Shown in pieces: positions 35,537-44,655 of a DNA stretch of 64,000 nt; the first letter of the stretch is position 1; each line of letters opens with the position of its first letter. Position numbers and translations under genes: made by a program. The stretch covers positions 309,165-373,164 of the forward strand of contig CAZXOK010000003.1 in the NCBI GenBank assembly GCA_964642175.1, given 5' to 3'. The DNA is from JANQGG01 sp964642175. GTDB taxonomy: Bacteria > Bacteroidota > Chlorobiia > Chlorobiales > Chloroherpetonaceae. Under the pieces are notes generated by a model, which worked only from the letters and a program-made list of their open reading frames with translations, was not told the origin of the DNA and ran no database searches.

Positions 35537-36754
35537 ATGCCGGAAAGTACTTTGCCAAACCCGTTAACCCTTGAAAAGGAGAGCGATATTTTTTTTGGAA
35601 CCTATGCCCGATTGCCCTTGCATATTACGCATGGAGAAGGAGCGTATTTAATATCCCATGATGGCAAGAAATACCTGGATATGATTTCAGGTATTGGTGT
35701 CAATGCCCTGGGTTATGCAAATCCGGCACTTGAACAGGCAATTATAGCGCAAACAAAAAAGCTGATCCATGCTTCCAACCTGTTCATGCTTGAGCCTCAG
35801 TTTGAGCTGGCTGAAAATCTGTTGAGCAAGACAGGCATGTCGCGAGTGTTTTTTTCAAATAGTGGCACAGAAGCAATTGAAGGTGCTATGAAACTGGCCA
35901 GAAAATGGGCCAGTGGTGTTTCTGAGAAAAAACGAACCATTTTGGCCATGTCGAACAGTTTCCATGGCAGAACCTATGGCGCAGTTTCTTTAACCGCCAA
36001 AACCAAGTATCACGAGGGATTTGAACCATTATTGCCTGAAACCGGCTTTGTGGCTTTTAACGATCTAGACGATCTGGAAAGCAAAGTCTCTGATGATACT
36101 GCAGCTGTTTTTTTAGAATGCGTACAGGGTGAAGGAGGCATTTATCCTGCAAACGCCGAGTTTATTGATAAACTTCAGGAGCTTCGACAAAAACATAATT
36201 TCCTGATTGTAACCGACGAAATCCAGGCTGGTATTGGCCGAACCGGGACATTTTTCAGTTACATGAACTTTAATCTTGAGCCCGATGTGGTCACTTCGGC
36301 CAAACCATTAGGTGGAGGATTACCACTTGGGGCGATACTGGGTAATGCACGGGTAAGCGAGGGATTTGAAAAAGGGGCACATGGTACCACCTTTGGCGGA
36401 AACCCTGTGGCGTGTGCTGCGGGCCTGGCTCTCATCAATGAGTTAGACTCCAGGAAAATCCTGCAAAATGTTCAGGAAATTGGGACCTTCTTCAAGCAAC
36501 AGCTGGAAGGATTTAAAGCTCGTTTTCCCGAACAAATCTCCGAAGTACGCCAGTTTGGTTTGATGATAGGTATTGAAGTTAAAGCAGAAGCGGCCCCATA
36601 TGTGGAAAAAGCGTTTCAGCAGAAAGTGTTATTAAATGCCACCAATGGCAATGTAATCAGGCTATTGCCGCCTCTGGTGGTTAGTCAGGCCCAGGCACAG
36701 GATTGTCTGGATGTATTGCAGAACATATTTATTGAAAAACAAAAAGACAGTTAA
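35537..36754 (+). CDS. argD: Acetylornithine/class-III aminotransferase
   Basis: 405 residues. PLP fold-type I, class III: GIGVNALGYANPALEQAI, FSNSGTEAIEGAMKLARKW, SFHGRTYGAVSLTAK, CVQGEGGIYPAN, VTDEIQAGIGRTGTFF (Asp binding the PLP nitrogen) and SAKPLGGGLPLGAILG with the Schiff-base Lys. This is the ArgD/acetylornithine pattern, acting in arginine synthesis. No other arg genes are nearby, so another omega-aminotransferase role is possible. The DUF3098 gene follows after 8 bases. Confidence 0.88.
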   Translation: MPESTLPNPLTLEKESDIFFGTYARLPLHITHGEGAYLISHDGKKYLDMISGIGVNALGYANPALEQAIIAQTKKLIHASNLFMLEPQFELAENLLSKTGMSRVFFSNSGTEAIEGAMKLARKWASGVSEKKRTILAMSNSFHGRTYGAVSLTAKTKYHEGFEPLLPETGFVAFNDLDDLESKVSDDTAAVFLECVQGEGGIYPANAEFIDKLQELRQKHNFLIVTDEIQAGIGRTGTFFSYMNFNLEPDVVTSAKPLGGGLPLGAILGNARVSEGFEKGAHGTTFGGNPVACAAGLALINELDSRKILQNVQEIGTFFKQQLEGFKARFPEQISEVRQFGLMIGIEVKAEAAPYVEKAFQQKVLLNATNGNVIRLLPPLVVSQAQAQDCLDVLQNIFIEKQKDS

Positions 36755-36762
36755 GATTTAAC

Positions 36763-37023
36763 ATGGCTCAAAAATCAGAAAAAGTAAAGCAGGCTAAAAG
36801 CAGCTCCAAAAAGGCTAATGTGGCCATGCCCTTGCAGCGGGAAAACTATATTTTTATCGGTATCGGGTTGATTGGAATTATGGTTGGGTATTTGATCATG
36901 CTATTCGACAGCCAGGTTGATGGGTTTTTATCTCTCACTGTTTCTCCGATCATTCTGGTGGCCTCTTATGTATGGATAGCTTTTGCGCTACTTTACAAGA
37001 AAGACCATAAAGCATCCGGTTAA
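36763..37023 (+). CDS. DUF3098 small membrane protein
   Basis: 86 residues. A basic N-terminus (KSEKVKQAKSSSKKA) precedes PLQRENYIFIGIGLIGIMVG and a second hydrophobic segment, with LTVSPIILVASYVWIAFALL. The RENY and SPIILV pattern fits DUF3098, a two-helix membrane protein of Bacteroidetes-like bacteria, often near cell-division genes. Function unknown. It is in line with argD (8-base gap) and converges on the cupin gene. Confidence 0.8.
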   Translation: MAQKSEKVKQAKSSSKKANVAMPLQRENYIFIGIGLIGIMVGYLIMLFDSQVDGFLSLTVSPIILVASYVWIAFALLYKKDHKASG

Positions 37024-37024
37024 G

Positions 37025-37531
37025 TTAAGGCAGGCGCGTTAATCTGGAGATTAGAGTGCGATGCTGTGGATAGGCATAGCATAACTCAGATGTTGAGCCC
37101 AGAATCAGATCATCATATTCAAAGCCCGGAAAAACTGTACATCCTACCAGCGCATATCCTCCTTCTTGTTGCACTTCACCGGCAAACCAATGGTTATGAG
37201 GCATTAATACCTGTAAGGATTCACCACTTGCCAATTGATTGCCAAGTTTATGGGTTTCAAGCTCACCTGTTTTTGTAATTAAATACAATGTAAGAGGCGA
37301 CCCGTCATAAAAATGCCATACTTCATCCGATTTTAACTGGTGAAAAGACGAGAAGTTCTCACAGGTGATTAGAAACAGGATGCTTGTCCCATAAGGTCTT
37401 GGGCTACCATAACGGTTTGCCAGGCAAGAACCCGGGAAAAGCTCTTTGGATTTGTAGGTTTCTTTGTAAAATCCGCCTTCAGGGTGAGGTTTTAAATCCA
37501 GGTGTGAAATCCAGTAATCAGCGTTTTTCAT
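37025..37531 (-). CDS. Cupin DUF985 family protein
   Basis: 168 residues. Opening YWISHLDLKPHPEGGFYKET and YGTSILFLITCENFSSFHQL, then DEVWHFYDGSPLTLYLI, VLMPHNHWFAGEV and YALVGCTVFPGFEYDDLILG are the full DUF985 cupin pattern, with metal-type His and Glu residues. Its chemistry is not established; a small-molecule sugar or nucleoside-like ligand has been suggested for the fold. It shares its direction with the purine genes further upstream. Confidence 0.9.
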   Translation of the reverse strand: MKNADYWISHLDLKPHPEGGFYKETYKSKELFPGSCLANRYGSPRPYGTSILFLITCENFSSFHQLKSDEVWHFYDGSPLTLYLITKTGELETHKLGNQLASGESLQVLMPHNHWFAGEVQQEGGYALVGCTVFPGFEYDDLILGSTSELCYAYPQHRTLISRLTRLP

Positions 37532-37549
37532 CTGTGAGCCGCTATTTTC

Positions 37550-37879
37550 TTACTCTTTGGGCTTTTGAGAGTTGCTTTGAAGGTTTCGAATTTGTTCGGT
37601 TTTTTTGTTGATGGTCTCAAGGGTTGAATTGAGTTGATTGTTCATTTCGCGAATATTTGAGATCTTATCACGAATATCCTCAATTTTATCGGCTACCTGT
37701 TTCAGCGATGTTCGCGATTCATACATCAGGAAATAATCTATCGCACGTTTTAAAGCCCTGTGAACATCACCATCGTACTTTTCCTGAACGATTTTCATAA
37801 ACGCTTCGGATTTATCTTCATCAATTTTAAAATCACGGCTGGCGTCTTCTATAATTTTAGTTTGCTCTTTGGATGACAT
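37550..37879 (-). CDS. Coiled-coil hypothetical protein
   Basis: 109 residues, strongly helical and charged. VHRALKRAIDYFLMYESRTS is followed by a heptad-rich stretch (KQVADKIEDIRDKISNIREM, NQLNSTLETINKKTEQIRNL). No signal peptide and no known domain. It lies 18 bases before the cupin gene and 57 bases after purE in the same direction. A structural or regulatory partner role is possible, but nothing in the sequence fixes it. Confidence 0.7.
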   Translation of the reverse strand: MSSKEQTKIIEDASRDFKIDEDKSEAFMKIVQEKYDGDVHRALKRAIDYFLMYESRTSLKQVADKIEDIRDKISNIREMNNQLNSTLETINKKTEQIRNLQSNSQKPKE

Positions 37880-37936
37880 AGGCCTTGGTAAGTTTATTTG
37901 AAGAATCTGTGAAAAATACGTGCTGAGGTTTGAATA

Positions 37937-38434
37937 TCAAAGACGCTTGTTTTTATCGCGAGACATCTGAGCCATATCGCGACGATAATCCAAAAGTTTC
38001 AGGTTAAGTTGCTCCATAGACGTAGCCAGGATCTGAACGGCCAGCAACCCGGCATTTTTAGCATTGCCAATAGCTACCGTGGCAACCGGAATACCCCCGG
38101 GCATCTGTACAATTGAATAGAGTGAATCCACCCCGTTTAAAGTTTTGGTTTGAACCGGTACGCCGATAACCGGTAAAATGGTATGAGAGGCTGTCATTCC
38201 GGGCAGATGTGCGGCACCTCCGGCTCCGGCAATAATAACTTTCAATCCCCGGTTTAGGGCATCTTTGGCGTATTGAGCCATATCGTCTGGGGTTCTATGT
38301 GCCGAGATCACCCTTATTTCATATGGGACTTCAAACTCTTCCAGCACGTTGGCGGCCTGTTGCATGGTAGGCAGGTCGGAGTCGGATCCCATTATGATTC
38401 CCACCAACGGCTTGGAGCTATTTATGTTAGACAT
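37937..38434 (-). CDS. purE: N5-carboxyaminoimidazole ribonucleotide mutase
   Basis: 165 residues, class I PurE. GIIMGSDSDLPTMQQAANVL, VISAHRTPDDMAQYA (catalytic His), VIIAGAGGAAHLPGMTAS, PVIGVPVQTKTLNGVDSLYS and PVATVAIGNAKNAGLLA are all present. It moves the carboxyl group from N5-CAIR to give CAIR in purine synthesis. It lies 14 bases after purK in one operon, so the two-step PurK/PurE route is used. Confidence 0.96.
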   Translation of the reverse strand: MSNINSSKPLVGIIMGSDSDLPTMQQAANVLEEFEVPYEIRVISAHRTPDDMAQYAKDALNRGLKVIIAGAGGAAHLPGMTASHTILPVIGVPVQTKTLNGVDSLYSIVQMPGGIPVATVAIGNAKNAGLLAVQILATSMEQLNLKLLDYRRDMAQMSRDKNKRL

Positions 38435-38448
38435 ATTTATGGATATAA

Positions 38449-39624
38449 TTACAGTTCAAATTTTGATTCCAGAAGCATGGCGTTTTCCAGACAACGCTCC
38501 CGGGAATGGTTCAAAACAGTTATATGGCCCATTTTGCGTCCGACGCGGTTGTCTTTTTTGCCGTAAATATGAAGTTTGACATGTTCATCCGAAAGGCCGT
38601 AATCAATATTCTCAAACGAGACCGGACCGTTTCGTTTTCCCAGCAGGTTGATCATAACGGCAGAAGGCGAGAGCAAATCGGTACTTCCTAATTTCCAGCC
38701 AAAAATAGCGCGTAAGAGGTTTTCAAACTGCGAAGTTACACAGGCGTCGATACTGTAATGCCCTGAATTATGGGGCCGCGGAGCAAGTTCATTGATATAC
38801 AACTCGTTAGTTTTGGTCAGAAACATCTCAACACCGTATATCCCTATTCCATCTATTGCTTTAATAGCATCAGTGGCCATTGTTAGTGCTACCTGTGCTG
38901 TATGAGGCTCAACTTCGGCAGGTGCAATCACAAGCTTGCAGATATGGTTTTCCTGGATGGTTTCGACCAGTGGGTATACCCTGATGTTGCCATCAACCGA
39001 ACGGGTAACCATTACGGCAAGTTCTTTCTGGAAATCTATAAAAGCTTCTGACAGTAAGGCCTGAGGGGCAAATCCAAGGGATTTAAAAGCCGCTTTAATA
39101 TCGGCCTTGGTTTTAATTGTTCGGTTACCATAGCCGTCGTATCCTTCCCGACGCGATTTTAACAGGAAAGGGTAACCGTATTGCTGTCCAAAATCCAATG
39201 CATCCTGCTCCGACTCTATAGCCGAAAACGGAGCTGTATTTAACCCATTTTGCTGCAGATTTTCTTTTTGTATCAGCTTATCCTGAATCAGGCTTAATGT
39301 TTTGGATGAAGGATAAACCGGTTTGCCCAGCGATTCCAGGTAGGCCAGCGAGCCTGCGTCTATAAATTCATTTTCAAGGGTGATCATGTCGGCAGTGTCG
39401 GCAAATTGTTTAAGTAATGCTTTGTCGTGCCAATCGCCGATGAAACATTTGGTGGAGATCTCCTGGCATGGAAAGGGAGCCTTGCGTTCTAAGAAAGACA
39501 CATTAAGTCCAAGACGATACGCCGAAAGCGCCGTCATGCGGCCCAGTTGTCCGCCACCGAGAATTCCGAGGGTTGGAATATGATGAGCTTTTTGAGTCAA
39601 AATGTTTTTTTCGTGATCAATCAT
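38449..39624 (-). CDS. purK: N5-carboxyaminoimidazole ribonucleotide synthase
   Basis: 391 residues, ATP-grasp. TLGILGGGQLGRMTALSAYR, ITLENEFIDAGSLAYLES, LKSRREGYDGYGNRTI, ELAVMVTRSVDGNIRVYP, APRPHNSGHYSIDACVTSQF and MINLLGKR are all PurK blocks. It adds bicarbonate to aminoimidazole ribonucleotide using ATP and hands the product to PurE. The first ATG fits; about 20 residues precede the conserved core. Confidence 0.95.
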   Translation of the reverse strand: MIDHEKNILTQKAHHIPTLGILGGGQLGRMTALSAYRLGLNVSFLERKAPFPCQEISTKCFIGDWHDKALLKQFADTADMITLENEFIDAGSLAYLESLGKPVYPSSKTLSLIQDKLIQKENLQQNGLNTAPFSAIESEQDALDFGQQYGYPFLLKSRREGYDGYGNRTIKTKADIKAAFKSLGFAPQALLSEAFIDFQKELAVMVTRSVDGNIRVYPLVETIQENHICKLVIAPAEVEPHTAQVALTMATDAIKAIDGIGIYGVEMFLTKTNELYINELAPRPHNSGHYSIDACVTSQFENLLRAIFGWKLGSTDLLSPSAVMINLLGKRNGPVSFENIDYGLSDEHVKLHIYGKKDNRVGRKMGHITVLNHSRERCLENAMLLESKFEL

Positions 39625-39653
39625 TCGTTTCGAAATGAAAACACATAAACCAC

Positions 39654-40406
39654 TTATTTAATGAATTCTTCCGAATTTTCTAAATTTTTCTGCCGGGCTT
39701 CCTCTAATTGACTCGGTTTGCCAACATCCATCCAGATGTGCTCACCAAGCTCAACACCCCGGATCTGATTGGTTTCGGCAATTTTTAAATATGCAGGAAT
39801 AATTGAAAAGACATCCCGGGCAGGTAAAAGCTTAAAAATAACAGGATCGATAACATGTACCCCGCAAAATGCACGTCTCTGGTAAGCTGTGCTGCCGGAC
39901 GATTCAGGACTAACGAGTAACTGTTCGCCAGTGTTTAGGTTTTCCCAGCCCTTTAAGTTCATCTCAGAATTAAATAGCAGTTGGCGGGAGCTTTCTCGGG
40001 GTTGAACCAGCAAGGTAGCTGTTGATTGATGTTTTGTGTGGGTTTTGTAAAGCCGGGCTAAATTATATGTGGTCAGCACATCAACATTCTGAACCAGAAA
40101 AGGGGAAGGGCCTTCTAAAAACTGCCGGGCGTGTTTAATGCCGCCACCCGTATCCAGTAAGAGGTTTGTTTCGTCCGAGATGTTTATGTTAAGACCAAAA
40201 TGGTTGTACTGTTCAAGAAAACCGATGATGAGATCAGCAAAATGATGCACATTGATCACGATATCGTTAAAACCAAAAAATTTCAGGCGATGGAGGGTTA
40301 TTTCCAGTAAAGTTACCCCGTTTATCTCAACCAGAGCTTTAGGTTTCTTATCAGTTAATGGCCGGAGACGGGTGCCTAATCCGGCAGCTAAGATCATGGC
40401 TTTCAT
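39654..40406 (-). CDS. Sugar-1-phosphate nucleotidyltransferase (MurU/RmlA-like)
   Basis: 250 residues from the ATG at 40406. An earlier ATG would add 19 residues unlike the family, and this one precedes the conserved MKAMILAAGLGTRLRPLTD exactly. Further blocks are KPKALVEINGVTLLE, IVINVHHFADLIIGFL, LLDTGGGIKHARQFL, NVDVLTTYNLARLY and WMDVGKPSQLEEA. It joins a sugar-1-phosphate to a nucleoside. It is encoded directly after a kinase-RapZ fusion, as murU follows amgK in Pseudomonas, where the pair recycles N-acetylmuramic acid. That role here is inferred. Confidence 0.85.
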   Translation of the reverse strand: MKAMILAAGLGTRLRPLTDKKPKALVEINGVTLLEITLHRLKFFGFNDIVINVHHFADLIIGFLEQYNHFGLNINISDETNLLLDTGGGIKHARQFLEGPSPFLVQNVDVLTTYNLARLYKTHTKHQSTATLLVQPRESSRQLLFNSEMNLKGWENLNTGEQLLVSPESSGSTAYQRRAFCGVHVIDPVIFKLLPARDVFSIIPAYLKIAETNQIRGVELGEHIWMDVGKPSQLEEARQKNLENSEEFIK

Positions 40407-40417
40407 AGTTGAAGAGG

Positions 40418-41878
40418 TTAATTGATCCAGCCTTTTTTTTCTTGTTCGATATGAGTGAGACAAACCTCGACCTTGAATTTTTCGTTCAGGTGTTTTGCAA
40501 GTTGCTCAGCACAATAAACCGAGCGGTGCTGACCGCCTGTGCATCCGAAATTGATCATTAAATGTTGAAAATCCCGGTCCAAGTAATTTTGTACAACTCG
40601 GTCAACAATATGCGAGGTTTGGGTTATAAATGAAGATACTTCGGGTTGATTGTTGAGAAACGCGATCACGGGCTCATCTTTACCAGTGAGGTGTTTGTAT
40701 TCGTGCAGTCGGCCGGGGTTTGGCAACGAGCGGCAGTCGAAAACAAAACCGCCCCCATTTCCGGAATAATCTACCGGAATTTGGTTTCTGTAAGAAAAGC
40801 TGTTAATGGTAATACTCAATCCTTGGTATTGCCTGGTTTGCTGAGCGATAAGTGGTTGCCAGCAGGAAGAAATATCTTTTAATAGTTGCATTAAATATGG
40901 AACCGGCGCTTTAAGTTTGCCGTGCTCCAGCAGCCAGCCAATATTTTTTAAGGCAAAGGGAAAGCTGCTTAAAAAATGAGGCTTTTGTTCAACAAATCCA
41001 CGAAAGCCATAGGCTCCAAGTGTCTGCAGGATCCGGATTAGCACAATATCGTGATAAATCTCCCGGAACTCTTTTTCAGAAAACCGGTTATAACGACCCA
41101 TGTGCTTGAGATAAGATTGAAGTAAATCTTCGCGAAGCTCCGGAGATAACTCGGCTTTTGCCTGGAAAAGCAATGAGGCCACATCGTATTGAGGAGGTCC
41201 AAAACGACCATCCTGAAAATCTATATAATAAAGCTCGCTCTTATGAAGCATGATATTCCGGGCCTGAAAATCCCGATATAAAAATGAGTTGCCGGTGTCT
41301 TGGTTGAGATATGAGGCAAAAGCTTGAAAGTCTTTTTCAAGTTCGTTTTCCTGATACTCAAATCCTCCCATGCGAAGAAAGTAGTATTTAAAATAGTTCA
41401 AATCCCAAAGTATCGCCTGGTGGTCGAAATCCGGACGTGGTGCGCAAAAATTTGCCGGATCCAGTCCATGAGAAGTTTGCTTTTGAAAGTATGCCAGTTT
41501 TTCCAATGCGGCTTCGTAGAGTGACCTGGGAAAATGCCCGGTCTGCTTCTCAGCCATCATATGGTCGTAGAGGGTTTTATCACCAAGATCCTCAATCAGG
41601 TAACAGTGCTGAGAAAGGTTTTCACCAAGAATGTCCGGTACCGGCAAGCCATGCGATAAAAAATGTCGTGTAAAATAGAGGTAACTTTGGTTTTCATGCC
41701 GATTGGGATTATAAACCCCTATGGCCACATGGTCGGAACTCTTCAGACGAAAATACTTCCTTTGAGAACCAGAAGAGGGTAGTGGTGAAAAATTGCGAGG
41801 CTGTTGGCCAAAGTGATCCGAAAAGATCCTGGTTAAGGCACTGATGTATGCTGGTTTTTGAAGTGGCCGATCATCCAT
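40418..41878 (-). CDS. Aminoglycoside-phosphotransferase-like kinase fused to RapZ C-terminal domain
   Basis: 486 residues. Residues 1-330 form a sugar/choline-kinase-like fold: CYLIEDLGDKTLYDHM, SFLYRDFQARNIMLHKSELY (HxD-like catalytic loop, here YRDFQARN) and YIDFQDGRFGPPQYDVASLL. About residues 350-486 match the C-terminal domain of RapZ (SFSYRNQIPVD, FVFDCRSLPNPGR, HLMINFGCTGGQHRSVYCAE). In enterobacteria RapZ senses glucosamine-6-phosphate, while AmgK kinases act on cell-wall amino sugars, so a fused kinase/sensor for cell-wall sugars is plausible. The N-terminal P-loop of RapZ is absent. The nucleotidyltransferase gene follows 11 bases later. Confidence 0.85.
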   Translation of the reverse strand: MDDRPLQKPAYISALTRIFSDHFGQQPRNFSPLPSSGSQRKYFRLKSSDHVAIGVYNPNRHENQSYLYFTRHFLSHGLPVPDILGENLSQHCYLIEDLGDKTLYDHMMAEKQTGHFPRSLYEAALEKLAYFQKQTSHGLDPANFCAPRPDFDHQAILWDLNYFKYYFLRMGGFEYQENELEKDFQAFASYLNQDTGNSFLYRDFQARNIMLHKSELYYIDFQDGRFGPPQYDVASLLFQAKAELSPELREDLLQSYLKHMGRYNRFSEKEFREIYHDIVLIRILQTLGAYGFRGFVEQKPHFLSSFPFALKNIGWLLEHGKLKAPVPYLMQLLKDISSCWQPLIAQQTRQYQGLSITINSFSYRNQIPVDYSGNGGGFVFDCRSLPNPGRLHEYKHLTGKDEPVIAFLNNQPEVSSFITQTSHIVDRVVQNYLDRDFQHLMINFGCTGGQHRSVYCAEQLAKHLNEKFKVEVCLTHIEQEKKGWIN

Positions 41879-41915
41879 TGCTTTCAGGCGTTCATCTTAA
41901 AGAATGATCGCAAGA

Positions 41916-42404
41916 TTAACCATTTCTTTCCCAATAAACAAAAATTTGCTGCTGGCTTTCACCATAAAAAAAGCTGTATTCACCCTGGAAGGTCCGAGAG
42001 AGCATTTTTCCGATTTTACATGCCAGATGTGTGCCGGTTGTGGTAATTTTTAAATGGCCATCTGTTTCTGAAAAAGCCATAATACGCTCAAGCGGATGAG
42101 CGGCTTTTTCAACCGACTCGATATTTTTAACCAGCTTGATGATCTCTGGCTGATGGCTTTTAAAAAAATCGCCCCGTATTTCAATATTTCCTGCCGGGTG
42201 ATTCTTGGCTATTCTTTCGCACGCCGGGCATAAAAATTTTGTGGTAGGGTGAGCGGTGGTTTCCCATGACCATCGTTCATTTATGAAGTAAGCATTGCAT
42301 GACGGGCAACTCAGGTAGGCTTGCTGTTCAGGGTCATCTGCATTTTCGTACTTGTGCAGATTAGGAACAAAGCAATCTTGAAGTTTTGAGGTCCATTTAA
42401 TCAT
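41916..42404 (-). CDS. BCAM0308-like zinc-ribbon protein
   Basis: 162 residues. Two CxxC knuckles (SCPSCNAYF, LCPACERI) form a probable zinc ribbon, with ERWSWETT between them. Then PAGNIEIRGDFFKSHQPEI, EKAAHPLERIMAF and TTTGTHLACKIGKMLSRTFQGE. This order fits the BCAM0308 family, which has no proven function and is sometimes near stress or nucleotide-sugar genes. It is separated from the kinase-RapZ gene by 37 bases. Confidence 0.78.
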   Translation of the reverse strand: MIKWTSKLQDCFVPNLHKYENADDPEQQAYLSCPSCNAYFINERWSWETTAHPTTKFLCPACERIAKNHPAGNIEIRGDFFKSHQPEIIKLVKNIESVEKAAHPLERIMAFSETDGHLKITTTGTHLACKIGKMLSRTFQGEYSFFYGESQQQIFVYWERNG

Positions 42405-42829
42405 AATACTACTAATTAAAATGAGAAAGAGTTAAAATCCCTTATGTATTACAACCAAAACGTAACCAGTATAAATTATTCCAAAGTATGCGTTAGTTCT
42501 TAAGGCATAACTCATGGATAAAAAAACCGGCTTTACTGAATACTCAAAAGAGTTGCGTTAGACTTGGTATTATGAGACTAATGGTTCAATGCAAGTTCAA
42601 ATAAATGCTACTGTATGATTGAAAGATAACATCAGAGATCTTAAGCGAACCCTCTTATTGCTAGGTACATAACTTTATGCTTATATGCAAGAACTTTATT
42701 TACATCCATGTTAAGGTTTTTTAAAGAATTTTGTTGAAATCCTACACCAATAACATGGTGTTTTAAATCTGCATTCAGTCGGTATTGCAAATGTTCAGCA
42801 GATATGAAGAAGAAAAGGGGGATAAGAAT
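42405..42829. other. Intergenic region
   Basis: About 425 AT-rich bases between two minus-strand genes. No open frame, RNA gene or convincing terminator was recognised. It should hold the promoter of the zinc-ribbon/kinase gene group and the 3' end of the glycogen synthase transcript. Confidence 0.5.
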
Positions 42830-44308
42830 TTAGAGTGAATTTTTCCAACCAATGGCTTTGTTGTAGCCCTCGAGGTAATCATGAGCGCTGTCTTCCCATG
42901 AAAAATGCCTGGACATGGCCTCTTTTTGCATCACATCGTAATGGTGCCGGCGGTCGTAGTAAGTGCTGATAGCCCAGCCAACACTATAATAAATAGCTTC
43001 AGGGGTAGGATCCCAAAACTTAAATCCGGTACCTTCTCCGGTAAACTCATTGTATTGCTCTACTGTATCCGATAAACCACCTGTTGCACGCACGATGGGC
43101 AGCGTGCCATATTTCAGCGAGTACATCTGGTTTAATCCGCAGGGTTCGTAAATGGATGGCATCAGAAAGAAATCGCTTCCGGCTTCAGCCCAATGGGCAA
43201 GTTCATCATTGTATCCGATATAAGTACCGATTCTGCCATGGTACCGGGAAGGCAGATTCCAGTAAAACGATTCCAGGTATTTCTCGCCGGATCCAATAAT
43301 TACAAACTGAACAATCATATCATTGACAATATTCTCGATGGTTTGGGCCAGGATATCCAGGCCTTTCTGGTGGGCAAACCGGCTGATAACCCCAATAATT
43401 GGAACATTAGGATTTATATCCAGGAGAAAGCGGTCCTGAAGTTCAGCCTTACAGGTCTTTTTGCCGGTTAAGTCTTGAGTCGAATAGTTAGCCGGTATGG
43501 ATGGGTCGGTTTCCGGATTCCAATGATCATAATCGATGCCATTCAGAATACCCATGTAATGACTATCCTTGTTATTTAAGTAAGGAGCCAAACCCCAGGC
43601 GTGCTCTGGTGTGCGAGTTTCGTTGGCGTAAGTCGGACTCACGGTATTGACCATATCAGCAAAGAAAATTCCGCCTTTCAAAAAATTTAATGCGCCATGA
43701 TCCTCGAAGGTATCGGGTGTAAAGTTGGACCAGCCCAGCCCAATGTAATCGAAGTGTTCCACACCATACTGACCCTGGTAGCCAATGTTATGGATCGTGA
43801 GAACGCTGGCCGCTTTGCCCAGAATACTATCATCCCAGTGCCATATTTTTAAATAGGCCAGAACCAGGGCCGTTTGCCAGTCGTGTGCATGGATAATATC
43901 GGCATCGAACTGAATATCTTTGCAGAATTGAAGTGCAGCGCGAGAGAAAAAAGCAAAACGCAGCGGATTATCGGCATAATCTTTATGATCACGGTCATGA
44001 TATATCCCATCACGATCAAAATACTTATGGAATTCAATGAAATATGTGGGCACATCGGTGTGGGTGGCCTGATGCACAGCACACCATTCGATGCAATTTC
44101 CCATCCAGACTCCCATTTGAGGCATAAACGGATGGATATTATGCTTTACTGTGTCTATGGATGAATATTTTGGGACTATGACAATAACCTCGTGTCCCAG
44201 CTTTTTTAAGGCTTTTGGTAAAGCTCCTACCACATCAGCCAATCCACCTGTTTTGGCATAAGGAAAACATTCCGATGCGACCATCGCAATTTTTAATTTT
44301 TTAGACAT
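42830..44308 (-). CDS. glgA: Glycogen (starch) synthase, ADP-glucose type
   Basis: 492 residues from the ATG at 44308; a GTG two codons earlier is less likely. GT5 pattern: KIAMVASECFPYAKTGGLAD (the K-T-G-G nucleotide-sugar loop near the N-terminus), FFSRAALQF, DIIHAHDWQTALV, NIGYQGQYG, VSPTYANE, GVISRFAHQKGLDIL, and PSIYEPCGLNQMYSLKYGT with the C-terminal E-x7-E motif. It adds glucose to alpha-1,4 glucan in the cytoplasm. No glgC or glgB gene is adjacent. Confidence 0.93.
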   Translation of the reverse strand: MSKKLKIAMVASECFPYAKTGGLADVVGALPKALKKLGHEVIVIVPKYSSIDTVKHNIHPFMPQMGVWMGNCIEWCAVHQATHTDVPTYFIEFHKYFDRDGIYHDRDHKDYADNPLRFAFFSRAALQFCKDIQFDADIIHAHDWQTALVLAYLKIWHWDDSILGKAASVLTIHNIGYQGQYGVEHFDYIGLGWSNFTPDTFEDHGALNFLKGGIFFADMVNTVSPTYANETRTPEHAWGLAPYLNNKDSHYMGILNGIDYDHWNPETDPSIPANYSTQDLTGKKTCKAELQDRFLLDINPNVPIIGVISRFAHQKGLDILAQTIENIVNDMIVQFVIIGSGEKYLESFYWNLPSRYHGRIGTYIGYNDELAHWAEAGSDFFLMPSIYEPCGLNQMYSLKYGTLPIVRATGGLSDTVEQYNEFTGEGTGFKFWDPTPEAIYYSVGWAISTYYDRRHHYDVMQKEAMSRHFSWEDSAHDYLEGYNKAIGWKNSL

Positions 44309-44314
44309 AAGCAC

Positions 44315-44655
44315 TCAGTAGGTTTTTGGAATTACATCAAAGTGTGTTGAACGAGACACAACCTTTGTTAGGACAGTGGTATGGAGATCATTCATCATGT
44401 TTTATACTTACTAAAATATAACAACCCTTCGCCGCTTATAAAATATTCACATAAAGATTTATCAACAGTTAGGCGATCTGTTATTAAAAACCACATATTT
44501 GTATGTACTTACCGAGTTATACATTTTGGTGGTTTTAATCAAAAGAAGCTCTGGCCTCAAACCCACTATTAACGGGAATTTAACCAGGTTTCTAAACTGG
44601 CACGGAATTTGACATATGTAAAGTGAGCTTTCATGAATTTAAACAAGAGGGTATT
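44315..44655. other. Divergent intergenic region
   Basis: About 340 bases between the leftward glgA and the rightward repeat protein. Only short open frames occur. Both promoters should be here; no specific operator stands out. Confidence 0.45.
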
